Below are positions 21,691-33,341 of a stretch of DNA of 50,000 nucleotides, piece by piece; within the stretch, counting starts at the first letter, position 1; the number at the start of each line of letters is the position of its first letter. The translations under genes were made by a program, and so were the position numbers. This stretch comes from Neocallimastix lanati (nom. inval.) (Eukaryota > Neocallimastigomycota > Neocallimastigomycetes > Neocallimastigales > Neocallimastigaceae), in contig JACVTC010000170.1 in the NCBI GenBank assembly GCA_016946835.1, positions 105,001 to 155,000 on the forward strand, given 5' to 3'. A model generated the notes under the pieces. That model was not told the DNA's origin. It searched no databases and saw only the letters and a program-made list of their open reading frames with translations.

Positions 21691-22720
21691 ATTTTAGAAT
21701 CATATTGAAATCTTTAATTTTAAATAGAACTTTTTTAATTTTAAATTGAACTTTAATTACAATATTTTCAGAATAATCATCATTCTTAGTAACTAATCAA
21801 TTTCTATAACAACTAATATCTAATGTTTCATATTCATTTGAAAATTTATCTTGATATTTCTTAGTAATAATACTTTAGTTACTACAGGAATCAACTGAAA
21901 GTATATCGGGTACATCATCTATTGAGGCAATTTACTATTGCGATAATCTTCCGGGAATTTCATTGCTTTTGCTCATATAATCATGATCAGTATTATTAAC
22001 AATTAAGGAAGTAGCTACAATATCATTAACAACACCAAGTAATTTTAATTTTATCTTTTTCTAATTTCAATCCTTGAGTTCTTATTTTTAGCGAGGCATT
22101 CAATAATTGCCCAAAGGCTATATCATATTTGGTTTTATTAAGATCTTTAATAACATTATATTCTTCTTTATTTTCTATAAGTTTACTAACTTAAGTTTTA
22201 CTTACTTCTTTTACAAAATTTGAATTATTATTGAGTAGTTTAGTTAAAGTTTTATCTGTTTTGCTGTTATTAGAGTTTTCAATTTCAATAATGTCATTAT
22301 TTTATTTATATTTGATTATGAAAATAATTGAAGTATACATTTGCTTTAGAATTGGTTTTATTTGTCTTTCTTCATGTTCTTGTTCTTTTTCTGAGAGCAG
22401 ACCAGGTATTATCATTTAAACTTTTGTGAGTATATTTTTTATTTATTTATTTATTTATTTGCTTCAGGTAATTACTTCATCGGTTTTTCTTTTTCTATCA
22501 CAGCTACAGAATGATCATTTTCATACTTAAATTCAGATTCAGATGCAATTCTACATTCTTTTTCTTCTTCAATTTCTCCTTAAAGATATTATCCTGTTTC
22601 ATAATCTGAATCAGATTCATTGTTATAATATTGCTGAGTTGGTTTTGGTTGGTAACAATCTGAAGTTATTGAATTGACAAAGAGTGCGCTTCTACTCACT
22701 GTCATCAGCATTTCTTTCTT
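21660..22720 (-). pseudogene. Gypsy-type gag-protease remnant
   Basis: Minus-strand translation gives a broken polyprotein. An acidic segment ('NNESDSDYETG', then a run rich in E and K at about 22470-22640) is followed by 'KYDIAFGQLLNASLKIRTQGLKLEKDKIKI' (about 22030-22135), which resembles the gag-protease junction of gypsy polyproteins. Next come 'NDIVATSLIVNN' and 'DDVPDILSVDSCSN...SIITKKYQDKF'. The last is a retropepsin active-site region in which the expected D[ST]G is DSC (21884-21892). Several in-frame stops confirm decay. The partner RT fragment lies to the left in the right order for one minus-strand element. Confidence 0.6.
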
Positions 22721-23422
22721 GCCTTCTTGTTTCTAGGAATTCATATTTTCTATTTAAGAGATAAATTTGGAAATGAACTAACTTTTGTGGAACTGTTTGG
22801 TATTTTAGTAGGCATAGGAGTATCATTAAGTGTTATTTTGATTTTAAGATCAACTTTTTCTGTCACTACAAAAGTTTTTTCTTATGAAATATCATCTCCC
22901 AAAGAGACCAGTTTTCGTCCCTCTTCATTATTTATTTAATTAAATATAATAATAATAAATTTTATATATATATTCATTTTATTAATGTTAATGTTAATTT
23001 TTATATTTATTTATTTTAAATACTATTAAATACTATTAAATGTTATTATTAATTTCTAATTATATTATTTTATAATAGGTGTGATAAAATGATATAAGTT
23101 ATTCATATTACTAAATTGAAAATTTACATGATATTATTTTTACTTTTATACTAATTTTTTACATTAAAAAGGGAAAAAACATTAATATGATATGTCGTTA
23201 AAATTTCTATAATAAAATTGTGAATTGAATTTGAAATTGAAATTTTTATATTTTATCATATATTTGAAAAAAAAAATAATTAATAATACTTTTATAATAA
23301 TATTATAATATAATATATTTTATTTTATTACATTAAAGATTATTTAGTATTATAATAATAATATGATATTTACAAATATTGAAATGTTTGACAAAATTTA
23401 TCTCATTTATGCTAATTATGGC
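22721..23422. other. Intergenic, A/T-rich; right part of the gypsy fragment then nothing recognisable
   Basis: About 22721-22940 is still of moderate GC and may be the gag N-terminal side of the minus-strand element. The plus-strand open frame there is antisense to it. From 22940 on only A/T-rich sequence with no gene is seen. Confidence 0.45.
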
Positions 23423-23563
23423 TTGTTAATAATTCAATTAAATTAAACAAAGAATAAAATAATACATTTTTAATACAATGAGATTAATTTACAAATAATG
23501 AAATATAATTTTAAAAATATTTAATTAACTTCGTATCTAAACAATTAATTTTATATTCTAACA
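23423..23563 (-). repeat. Probable LTR of a copia remnant
   Basis: In minus sense the LTR would start at 23563 with TGTTAGAATATAAAATTAAT, directly after CTGAGGGAA, a purine-rich tract of the kind that primes plus-strand synthesis. The same start (TGTTAGAATAT) is seen in the complete LTR element at 7.5-9.3 kb. The far end is uncertain: TGTTAATAATTC at 23423 is one possible boundary, but the LTR may extend further left. Confidence 0.45.
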
Positions 23564-23850
23564 TTCCCTCAGACCAGAATGTTTTTTTGTTAAATATTTG
23601 GTTTGTAAAAGCAGTCATTTTTGGTCCATTATAATCTTTTTTAGTAGATCTGCCATCATGTCCTCGGTTTTAATATATTCTAGAGTTACTTTTTTATTTC
23701 TTATTTTTTATATTATCTTTATTGAAATGAAATTTTATTTCTATATATCTTAATTTATTATATAGTTCACCATTTTCTATTGTTGCTTTATTTACTAAGT
23801 GGTGTGGTCGGTAAAAAAATTTTTTATTAATTTAGTGTAGTTAAAAAGTT
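23564..23850 (-). pseudogene. Ty1/copia pol C-terminal fragment (RNase H end)
   Basis: On the minus strand, next to the LTR-like start, are 'ELYNKLRYIEIKFHFNKDNIKN' followed after a frameshift by 'LEYIKTEDMMADLLKKIINGPKMTAFTNQIF' and 'KTFWSEGM'. This is the standard copia RNase H terminus (KHIDIKYHF...IKLEYIPTEEMLADGLTKPL pattern), running straight into the LTR as in copia elements. No RT is attached, so this is a 5'-deleted remnant. Confidence 0.7.
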
Positions 23851-25082
23851 CATTTAAAATATTTTTTATAACACCTTTTTGATGCATTCAGACATTGATA
23901 ATGTAGAATTTTCAACACATTATGATACCTTGCTAACTGAAAATGAAATATTCCTCCTAATACATCAGAAAAAATAGATAAGTGATCCTATGACGCTTTT
24001 ATATGTTGTTTTAACAAAGGGCTTAGTGTTGTCTTCAGAAATTGAGTAGTTACTAGTACATGATGTTATTTGATTTTTTAATATTTTTGATTTTAAAATT
24101 TTTTAAAATATTCTTATAAATTTTATTTGATTAATTGAATACTGAAAATTATTTCTTTCCATCCTAATATGGAGTCTGTAGAATTGCATTTCGATATTTT
24201 TAAATGACTTTTTAATTTTTGTTCAACTTCTACTATTTATTATATTTTATTTTATTTTTTATTAATACTTTACTCTTTTATATTATTTATATTATTTTAT
24301 TTTATTATTTATTTATTTTTTTTTATTCTTTATTTTTTATTTTTTTTATATTATTATTCATTATTTTTTTTATTTTTTTTTATTTTTTTTTTTTTTTCAT
24401 ATTTGTTATTATATTTTTTAATATTTTTTTTTATATTTTTTTTTATTATTTTTTTTTATTTTTTATTTTTTTTTATATTTTTTTATATAATATTATATAT
24501 ATTTTTATATTTTTTATATTTTTTATGTAATTGCTTAAGATAAATATTTATACTTTTTTTTTTTTTTGATTTATACTAAATTTTCTGGTCGTTGAAGCTT
24601 TTAAATTTGAATAAAAGCTTGTACATTATGAAAAGCTTTTATAATTAATTTATATTACATTACTTTCTTCTTTTCTAGAAAATAATATTACAAAAAATAT
24701 AAAATATAATATAAACGAAGTTTAATATACTTAAAAAATTATATATATATTTTTTTAAAAAAATTTTCATAAAGAAAGCAAGAACAATTCTATACGAAAA
24801 CTTGAATATGCATAAAATTGAACGTTATTATAATTAAATAATATCATATTATATTAATTAAAAATATATTATTATTAAAATTTTATTATTTTTTTTATAT
24901 ATGAAATTTAATTAAATATTTCAAAAGAAAATAATGTAAAATAAAAGAACAAACTTTTAAATTAGAGAAAATTACTAAGGATAATTAATTAAATTATAAA
25001 TAAAAGTTATTTTTTTTTTAATAAAATATTTTTGATATTTTTATTTTTATATTTTTATCTTTAATTTTATTTATTTTATTTT
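23851..25082. other. A/T desert between copia remnants
   Basis: No gene recognised. The long plus-strand frame at 24219-24530 is a TTTATT-type low-complexity translation (Phe/Ile/Leu/Tyr only). A moderately GC-rich patch at about 23880-24060 shows no clear protein and may be decayed retroelement. Confidence 0.5.
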
Positions 25083-25171
25083 TAATTAAAGATGTCTATT
25101 TATTAGTAATACATGGATTATTTTATTTTTATTAATTAAAGATGTCTATTTATTAGTAATACATGGATTAT
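25083..25171 (+). repeat. Exact direct duplication, 39-bp unit with 11-bp spacer
   Basis: The segment beginning TAATTAAAGATGTCTATTTA and ending ACATGGATTAT occurs at 25083-25121 and again at 25133-25171. It lies inside the presumed LTR of the next remnant. It is a simple local duplication. Confidence 0.75.
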
Positions 25172-25329
25172 AAGTTTTATGTTATAAATCAATACATTAT
25201 TCATATGATATTATATACATTATATGCAAGTCCCGAATTTACTACATATTCAGAGATTTTAACTAAATAATAACATAATTATAAAAATATTTAATTTTAA
25301 TAATAAAATTTTATTCTAATTAACACTCG

Positions 25330-25900
25330 TCATCCAAAAGTTCTACTTATTAAAATTTTAAATATAAATTATAATATTTAAATTTAATAATTATTCAGTT
25401 ATTCCATAATTTATGAATTATCGATTCTCTAAAGTTATTTAAAGAGTTTGTATTTAAATATTTTGTTAAACCATTTGCAAGATTTTTATTTGTTTTGATA
25501 TATTGTAGTTTAATTTTCTTTTGGTTAATTAGTTTTCTTGTGTGATGGTATCTTATATCCATATGTCCAGATTTAGGATTGATTGTTTTGTTCTCACTAA
25601 TGTAGATAGCTACTTTATTATCTGTTTAGCATTTTTCAAAGTCATATTTTGCTGATAAAGCAGTGACAATTCTTAGTGATTCTTGTTTCAATGCTGATGA
25701 ATTCATTGTAATCTATTTCATGTTTCTAAGTGAAATCTTGTTCAACCAACTTTGCTTTCTCTTATTTATTGTGTTATCTGAATTGCACTTATTCCTGAAT
25801 ACCCATTTAGACGTTACTGTATATGTTCCTTCTGGTATATTTTTTACTATTTTATAAACTTTCATGTTTTTTCGTATTGCCCAACGCATTATTTAAATAA
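25330..25900 (-). pseudogene. Ty1/copia pol remnant with internal deletion
   Basis: Minus strand, from right to left. About 25890-25740 gives the start of copia RT: 'IVKNIPEGTYTVTSKWVFRNKCN', then after a frameshift 'AKLVEQDFT' (KARLVAQGF-type). Immediately after comes RNase H: 'EIDYNEFISIETRI' (E..Y.AL..A type), 'DNKVAIYISENKTINPKSGHMDIRYHHTRKLI', and 'LQYIKTNKNLANGLTKYLNTNSLNNFR'. The whole RT palm is missing, so an internal deletion fused the two ends. The coding part runs up to GAGTGTTAATTAG, an LTR-like start at 25325 (minus sense). Several stops are present; non-functional. Confidence 0.78.
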
Positions 25901-25974
25901 TTTGGTATCGAAGAATGGCATACTTTTATATAGAAAAATTAAATAATAAATTAAAAAACATTAAAAATAAAAGA

Positions 25975-27552
25975 TTCATGCCAATTCTGTGCCAGCTCCA
26001 AGTTATAAAACAAACTCATCTAACCAACGAGCCTCCGAAGCTGTTGAGTTAATAAACATGGACATGATAACCATTGATAAGCCATCTATGTATAAAAATA
26101 AATTAATTTTAAACATCTTAAATGACTACACAAGATATGGATGGATTTTATTCACCAATTCAAAAGAAAAAATTTTCAATATATTCCTCAAATGGTACAA
26201 GAAAATTAAAAACATATTCAACAAAAACATTAAATACATCAAAACCGACAACGAGATAGAATTCAAAAATTTATATTTCGAAGAACTCTATAATAATGAA
26301 GGTATTATACAACAAATCACTGTCCCATACAATCCACAACAAAATGGCCATTCCGAAAGATTCCGTAGAACAATTATTAATTATGCAAAGGACATACTAA
26401 TGGATAATTCTGGGGGAATGTAGTCAGTATTAACCAATAAGTTCCTTATGAATTATTATACAACGAAAAAGTGGATTATAATAAATTCAACATTTCAACA
26501 TTTCAATGACTATCATAATTATTTAAATAAATATAATAATTTAAATAATTTAAATGACTATTATTCAATCATTTTTGATCAAAATAAATTTGAAAATTTA
26601 AATAATTTAAATCAAAATAAATTAAACAATTTAAATCTTAATTTAAATTTAAATAATGTAAATAATAATATTTAATATAACTCTTCGATAATTTATAATG
26701 ATGAATTCTTGAATTTAATCACCGGTAATAAAAGGACTGATGAACCAACGTATCATATCAGCAATTATATAATTATGGCATTTATCAAATGAGTGTAAAA
26801 GTTGCATATTTAAATGCAAAACTAGAAGAGGATATCTACATGTAAGCTCCGGAAGGAGATAATAATTACAAGAAGTGTTTCTAGAAATTAAAGAAAGCTT
26901 TATACTGCTTAGAAGTGAAAAATGCTTATATGCAAAGTTTAATAAAAGAAGAGAAATTACTTGTATCCTAACTGTTTATGTCGATGACATTGATATAACA
27001 GGAATTGAAGTAGAAATTACAATAACCTGAAAATTTCAAAAAGAGAAATTCCGGATCACAGATGTAGGTGAAGTCAATTTTATTACTGGAGTAAAACTTG
27101 AAAAATGCAAAGATGGCTATTTATTATATCAAAGGAAATACATTAAAGACATATTGATAAGATTCAATATTGAAAAATACATAACTTCCTCAAATATGAT
27201 TCCTGCAGAAAATGAAGAAATGAGAAAAAAGAAATTTAGTTCAACCAGATAAAGAAGTTTATTGTATCTCGCTATTTATACACAACCTGACACATTATTC
27301 GCGATAAGTAAAGTATCTATAAAATCACAAGATCCCACATATGATGATTGGTTCAATATTTTAAAAATTTTCAGATACTTAAATGACAAGCAAAATTATG
27401 GAATAAAATTCAAATTTAATAGTGAAGAAGATCTTGTTGTACACGTTGATGCAGATTTCGGAGGTGACTTAGATAAGAGAAAATCAACCACTGATTATTT
27501 AATGTTAATGAGTGGAGGACCAACAAATTGGTACTCAAAACTACAGAGGGAA
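25975..27552 (+). pseudogene. Ty1/copia pol remnant: integrase, reverse transcriptase, RNase H
   Basis: The integrase core (25989-26423) reads 'ASEAVELINMDM...LNDYTRYGWI...IKTDNEIEFKN...TVPYNPQQNGHSERFRRTI', with D, D and E of the DDE triad visible. An Asn-rich linker follows (26448-26675). RT starts near 26790 ('YQMSVKVAYLNAKLEEDIYM', stop, 'APEGD'; the usual catalytic D of DVKTAFLNG is Ser here). 'KKALYCLE' follows, then the intact 'TVYVDDIDITG' catalytic motif (YVDD at 26977-26988), and 'KFRITDVGEVNFITGVKLE...YIKDILIRFNI'. RNase H (27262-27552) reads 'YLAIYTQPDTLFAISKVS...VVHVDADFGGD...KSTTDYLMLMSGGPTNWYSKLQ', then runs directly into an LTR-like TGTTAAG at 27553. About 80 terminal RNase H residues are missing. 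Multiple stops and frameshifts; no gag seen. Confidence 0.85.
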
Positions 27553-27800
27553 TGTTAAGAACAATAATTAAAGTTTAATATTATTTTAGTATAATTATGA
27601 ATAATATATATATAATATAGATGCATAATTTAATATATTTATAATAAGGCTTGAATATTTTAGTACATAAGTGTATAATGTTAACTAATGCATTTCATGT
27701 ATTACGAATAATATTATAGCACTAGTGTTAATATATTTGATTTATACTATATAATTACATAATTAATAAGATTATTAAAACTTAATTTTAAGATTAAAAA
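27553..27800 (+). repeat. Probable LTR remnant downstream of the copia pol fragment
   Basis: Starts TGTTAAGAACAATAATTAAAG straight after CAGAGGGAA, the same purine-rich-tract and TGTTA arrangement as the two minus-strand remnants. The 3' boundary cannot be fixed. It shares the short block CATGTATTACGAATAA with the presumed LTR at 25.1-25.3 kb (ATGTATTACTAATAA in minus sense). Confidence 0.4.
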
Positions 27801-28265
27801 AAAAATAAAAAAAAAAAAAAAAATAAAGAAATTCTTTTTGCGTTAAACAATTTATTTCATAATTAATTTATAAAATTATGAAGTATATATAGAATTTCTA
27901 GTTATTGATTATCACAATATAAAAATCAAATAATTAGTATTTTCAAATATACATAATTTTAAAATAAAAAAAAATTTCATTAAATTATATTATATATATT
28001 AAGTTATTAAATATTGAAAGTTTTAAAAAATAAAAAAAATAATATACAAATGGCTTGAGAATTTAAATAATATTGTTATAAATTCATTCAATTTATATTG
28101 ATTTATCTTACAAATATCAATGATTGGATATAATATTTATTTTATATTTTTTTATATAGTATTTTAAATACCTTTACTAATAAAAATATTTTTATTTATT
28201 TTATAAGCTGAACCATACTATATTTTTTTTTTCATTTATTTTAATTTATTGATAATATTTAATGC

Positions 28266-28338
28266 TTTAAACATAAAATTTAAATCTATTTTATAATACT
28301 TTACTTCGTTATAAATCGATTTAAATTTTATGTTTAAA
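28266..28338. repeat. Inverted repeat, 21-bp perfect arms
   Basis: Arms 28266-28286 (begins TTTAAACATAAAATTTAAAT) and 28318-28338 are exact reverse complements separated by 31 bases. No coding context. It could form a hairpin or be a decayed MITE. Confidence 0.8.
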
Positions 28339-28578
28339 TTTCAATATTATATTTACTTTATTGTTATATTAATTAATTATCATTACTTTTTGTTCAATAA
28401 GCAATTTATGTATTTTTTTTATTTTTTTTATCTTATATTGAAATAAAATATTAAAGGTTTTTTTTTTTATATTTATAATATTTTATATTTTAACTTTAAT
28501 TATTTAATTATTACTTTAAAGTACAAATTTAAAATTTATAATTCTATATAAATTGGATATTTAAAAATAATTAAAATT

Positions 28579-28765
28579 ATATCATTAATTATTTATTCTT
28601 AAATATATTTTTTATATCATTAATAATTTATTCTTAAATATATTTTTTTTATATTGTTAATTATTTATTCTTAAATATATTTTTTATATCATAAATTATT
28701 TATTCTTAAATATATATATTTTTTATATCATTAATTAATTATTCTTAAATTTTTTTTTTATATCT
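28579..28765 (+). repeat. Tandem array, about 37-bp unit, five imperfect copies
   Basis: The unit is based on ATTATTTATTCTTAAATATA followed by a T-run and ATATCATTA. Copies differ in T-run length and single bases. No gene overlaps it. Confidence 0.75.
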
Positions 28766-28799
28766 TCAACTATTTATATCTTAGTTTTATAATATATTT

Positions 28800-29214
28800 T
28801 TCTTTTATATATAATTCTTTTCAAAAAAATAAAATAAAATAAAATAAAATAAAATAAAATAAAATAAAATAAAATTAAAATAAAAATAAAAAGATAAAAA
28901 TTAAAAAATAAAATAAATTAGTATAAAATAAATAAATTTTACATAATAATTTTATAATTAAATAATAATAACTTAGAAGTGCTATATTAGGAATAAAAAT
29001 AAAAAATAGTTTTATTTTTTTTTTTATAATTTTCTTTTATTATATAATTTTTTTCAAAAAAAAAATAATAAAAAAAAATAAAAAATAAAAAAAAAAAAAT
29101 AAAATAAAAATAAAAAAAATAAAAATAAAAAGATAAAAATTAAAAAATAAAAGAAATTAATATAAAATAAATAAATTTTATATAATAATTTTATAATTAA
29201 ATAATAATGAATAC
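28800..29214 (+). repeat. Direct repeat pair of about 180 bp
   Basis: Two copies (about 28800-28977 and 29031-29214) run from TTCTTTTAT...ATAATT through an A-rich stretch (AAAAT units at 28826-28875 in the first) to AAAAGATAAAAATTAAAAAAT and the common end TATAATTAAATAATAAT. They are probably a segmental duplication whose A-rich part has expanded independently. Confidence 0.7.
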
Positions 29215-29487
29215 TTGTAAAAAGATAAAACCTCAATTAAATTAAGAAATTATAATTTTTTATATTATATTTCTTATAACTTTGTGTAACAAATATTTGG
29301 AAAAAAATATATTAAAAAAATTTTTTTAATAAATAAATAAATAAAAAATATATATATCATATATCATATATTTATCTTTAAATAAATTAAACAAATTTAT
29401 AACAATATTTTTATTTGGATATATTCAATTAAATATATCAATAGTTTTTTTATTACTATTTTAATAAATTTAAATAAATTGAATGAA

Positions 29488-29553
29488 TTTATAATAATAT
29501 TTTTATTTGGATATATTTAAATGAATATATCCAAATAAAAATATTATTATAAA
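29488..29553. repeat. Perfect 30-bp palindrome with 6-base loop
   Basis: Left arm 29488-29517 (starts TTTATAATAATATTTTTATT) and right arm 29524-29553 are exact reverse complements around TAAATG. The palindrome is flanked by direct copies of ATCAATAGTTTTTTTATTAC (about 29440 and 29560). Such a cruciform or hairpin is unusual even in A/T-rich DNA. Confidence 0.88.
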
Positions 29554-30060
29554 TCATATCAATAGTTTTTTTATTACTATTTTAATAATTTTTTAAATTA
29601 TAATATATATATTTTATATATTAATCACAGATTCTATTTTTTTTCTTTCATTTTTTTTTATTATTTAATAATAATATCTTCGTACTATATAAATTATAAT
29701 TTTATTTATGTTAATAAAATTAAAACAATATTTATTAAAAATAAATATATGAATAATATTATAATTGATTGAAAATATGACTTTTTGTAACAAATATTAG
29801 GAAAAAATTATATTAAAAAGAAATTTCATGAAATTATTAATATTATTTTATAATATTAATATATTTATTTTTTTTAAAAAAAATATAAATATAGTTTATT
29901 AATAAATAGTCATAGTAGTTATGATTCTTATTGTGCCTACATTTTTCATATTTAAAGTAACATAATCTTTTAAATGCAATTAAAATATTAATTTCACTAT
30001 ATTAAAAAATTATTGTTAGTAGTTGTTTTTTTAATATAGTTTTATAAACAGAAAATATAG

Positions 30061-30182
30061 TAAATTTTAATTTGTAATTATTTTATTTTTTTTATTAAAT
30101 GTTTATGATATATAATTTAACTAAATTTTAATTTGTAATTATTTTATTTTTTTTATTAAATGTTTATGATATATAATTTAAC
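30061..30182 (+). repeat. 61-bp tandem duplication
   Basis: Two adjacent copies (30061-30121 and 30122-30182) begin TAAATTTTAATTTGTAATTA and end ATATATAATTTAAC. They are essentially identical, which indicates a recent duplication. Confidence 0.85.
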
Positions 30183-30970
30183 CAATTTTTGATAAGTAAC
30201 CAAATAATAGAATTTTTTAATTTTTATCAGTATCACTATTTTAAAAATTTTATGTCAGTCATTTATTTTTTGGCTCTCAAGAAAAGTTTTTTTTTTTCAT
30301 TTTTAGTTATTCATATTAATTATTTTTTTATATTAGAATTAATTTTAATACTTTTTCTTTAGATACTTACGAAATTTATTTTTACTCTAATACCTTTTCT
30401 TTGGTCATTTAAAGAATTTATTTTTTATTTTAGATATTTTTTTCTTTGGTTACTTTATTAAAAACATTTTTACTCAAAATTATTATTACTATCTATATAT
30501 CTATATATTTAGTTACAACTTAAAATATTTAATATTAAATGCATTTTAACTTATTTAAAATAACTATTATAAATAATAATATAATAAAAGTATTTTATTA
30601 TTTATACAATAATGATAATTTTATTAACTTCATTAAATAAAATTAAATCTATAAATATATTTATTAATTAAATAAACAAAAGAACTATTTTGATCTTCTT
30701 TAATATATATTATATTATAATATGTTGACTTCTCATTTCATTAAAAATAAATACATATGGTAATATTATTTCTAAAAAGAGAGAAAAAAAAACAAATATT
30801 ATTTATTATAAATATTAATATATATACTAAATATAAAATTTATAATCATTTATATTTGTTTTGTTCTATTAATATTTAATAAATTTAAATAATAAACAAT
30901 AATAATCTATTAAAAGTTCTAGTGTATAATTATTAATTACTTGTGACATTTAGTTAAAAAGATTTATTTA

Positions 30971-31098
30971 TAAAAATTAATTATAATAATTTAACTTTTG
31001 GAATAAACTGATATTTAAAAATTAATTATAATAATTTAACTTTTGGAATAAACTGATATTTAAAAATTAATTATAATAATTTAACTTTTGGAATAAAC
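30971..31098 (+). repeat. 45-bp tandem repeat, nearly three copies
   Basis: The unit begins TAAAAATTAATTATAATAAT and continues TTAACTTTTGGAATAAACTGATATT. It repeats at exact 45-bp steps (30971, 31016, 31061). Copies are identical where they overlap. Confidence 0.88.
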
Positions 31099-31375
31099 CA
31101 ATTTAATTTTTTGCTATATTGGTATTAATTTAATTTATTATATTAATTTAAACTTTCAAAAATTTATTTATTTCATTTGAAGAAAAAATTTATTTATGAT
31201 ATTATTTCTCAACTTTAAAATTAATTTTTTTATTATTCCATCTTATTCTTCTAAGAGCCTAAAAATAATAAAAATATAGAAATTCTAAATTTTTAAAATA
31301 ATTAATATATTTATTTTAATTAAAATATTATATTTTAAATTTTATTATATTTTTATTAGAATTAGGTTAAATAAC

Positions 31376-31411
<36 letters not shown>

Positions 31412-32024
31412 TTTTTTATTTTTTTTTTTTTATTTTATTTTATTTTATTTGAAATATGAACAACTTTTCAATATTACAAAAACCTTTTTATATCATAATA
31501 TATATATAATATTTTTTCAATTCATTTAGTAAAAGTATATTTCAAAATTTAATTTTATTTTATTCAATAAATATAAATCAAAAAAAAATAAAAATATTTA
31601 AAAAATTACTATTACAACTTTAATATTCTCTAATTTTATTAACAAAATTTTATAAAGCTAATAAAAAATTATAAAATTATTAGTAACAATATTAACAATA
31701 AATACAATATTCATAATTTTTATTTAATATATTTAGAAAATTATTAGTACAACAAATACAATATAATTTTTATTTAAAAATATTTAGAAAATTATTAGTA
31801 ACAATAAATACAATATTCATAATTTTTTTTGAAAAAATTAGAAAAATTTTATTTAAATATATTTGAATAACTACGATACTATAAATTTTTGATATTCAAT
31901 TACTAAAGATATAAGGAAAATAAAGAATTTTTAATAGTATAATTGTAAGTATTTATTTTGAAATGTATGTAGTGGAATATAGAAATTTAAAAAGAATTTT
32001 GGAAATTTTAAAACTGTAATTATT

Positions 32025-32069
<45 letters not shown>

Positions 32070-32256
32070 AATAATAATTATAAAAACATAAATTTATTTA
32101 TTTTTATATTTAGAGTTTAATTTATTTAAAAGTTTTTTATATATTTAATTAATTTTAATAAAAAAAAATAAAAATAAAAAATAAAAAAAATAAAAATAAA
32201 AATAAAAATAAAAAGTCTTAATAAATCATATTATTATATTAAAATATATATATATA

Positions 32257-32295
<39 letters not shown>

Positions 32296-32296
32296 T

Positions 32297-32715
32297 TAAG
32301 GTAATGTTGAAGTTTATATAATTTTATATATATATATATTAATTATTTATTTAAAAGAAAAAATAATATATTTCGAATATATTATAAAATACATTAATTT
32401 ATATAATTATATTATATTATAAAAAGGTAGTATAAAAATATATAGAAAAATAATAATATATTTTTAAAGTAATGTTAAAGTTTATATAATTTTTTTTTTA
32501 TTATATAATAAAAAAATATTTAAATAAAATAATAAAATTATATATTTCGAATATATTATAAAATATATTAATATATAATTATATTTTATATATTATACAA
32601 AGGTAGTATAAAAATATATATAAATAATAATATATTTAAAATATATTATAAAATAGATTAATATATATAATTTATACTTTATATATTATACAAAGGTAGA
32701 ATAAGGTATTATAAT
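32297..32715 (+). repeat. Tandem repeat of about 169 bp upstream of the zinc-finger gene, about 2.5 copies
   Basis: Each unit has AATGTT(G/A)AAGTTTATATAATTT, then TTTCGAATATATTATAAAAT, then a block ending AAGGTAGTATAAAAATATAT. Starts lie at about 32297 and 32466, with a partial third unit from about 32631. It ends about 400 bp before the zinc-finger start codon, so it could lie in the promoter region; no function is shown. Confidence 0.65.
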
Positions 32716-33116
32716 ATATAGATAAATAATAATAATAAAAATTATATATATAAATTAATAATTATTAAATAATTATATATAATTTAAAAATTGATAATTT
32801 TAATGAATTCATAAAAATTAAATATAAAATTATTTACTTTATGAACTTTTTTTAATTACTTGTTTAATTTAATTTAATTTATTTTATTTTAATATTATTT
32901 TATTTTAATATTATTTTATTTTGCTATTGCATTATTTTAATATTATATTTTTTTATTTTTTTATTATTATTATATATATATATATTTAAATATTATTATT
33001 ATATATCAATAAAAATTTTAATTTTAATTTTATATATTGTAATATTAAATTAATTAATATTTAAATTCTAATCTAATAATAATTTAATTTTATTTTTTTT
33101 TTCTTAATATTTATTT

Positions 33117-33306
33117 ATGAAAGATATACAATCTAATTTTAAAAAATTATATGAATATCATAAATATAATTTGAATTCTTTGAGTTATAAAAATGATAAT
33201 AGTTATGATTTTAAAAAATATTATAAAAACGAATATATGATTTCACAAGACAATGATAAAAATAATCTATATCAAAAACAAATATTATTAAGAAATACTA
33301 ATAATT

Positions 33307-33341
<35 letters not shown>

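Larger units (their letters stand above)
27801..33116. other. Gene-free A/T desert with many short duplications
   Basis: No coding sequence is recognisable. The DNA is overwhelmingly A/T with homopolymers (T-run about 31378-31408, A-run about 32027-32067, A-run 32262-32292). It is made largely of local tandem copies, listed separately: a 37-bp unit at 28.58-28.77 kb, a 180-bp pair at 28.80-29.21 kb, palindromes near 28.3 and 29.5 kb, a 61-bp doublet at 30.06 kb, a 45-bp triplet at 30.97 kb, and a roughly 169-bp unit at 32.30-32.72 kb. A TACAATATTCATAATTTTTATTT-type unit recurs at about 31700-31830. Confidence 0.65.

Noticed and set aside
24219-24530. 103-codon plus-strand frame, superficially a membrane protein
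   Set aside because: TTTATT low-complexity DNA; no charged residues and no balanced composition.
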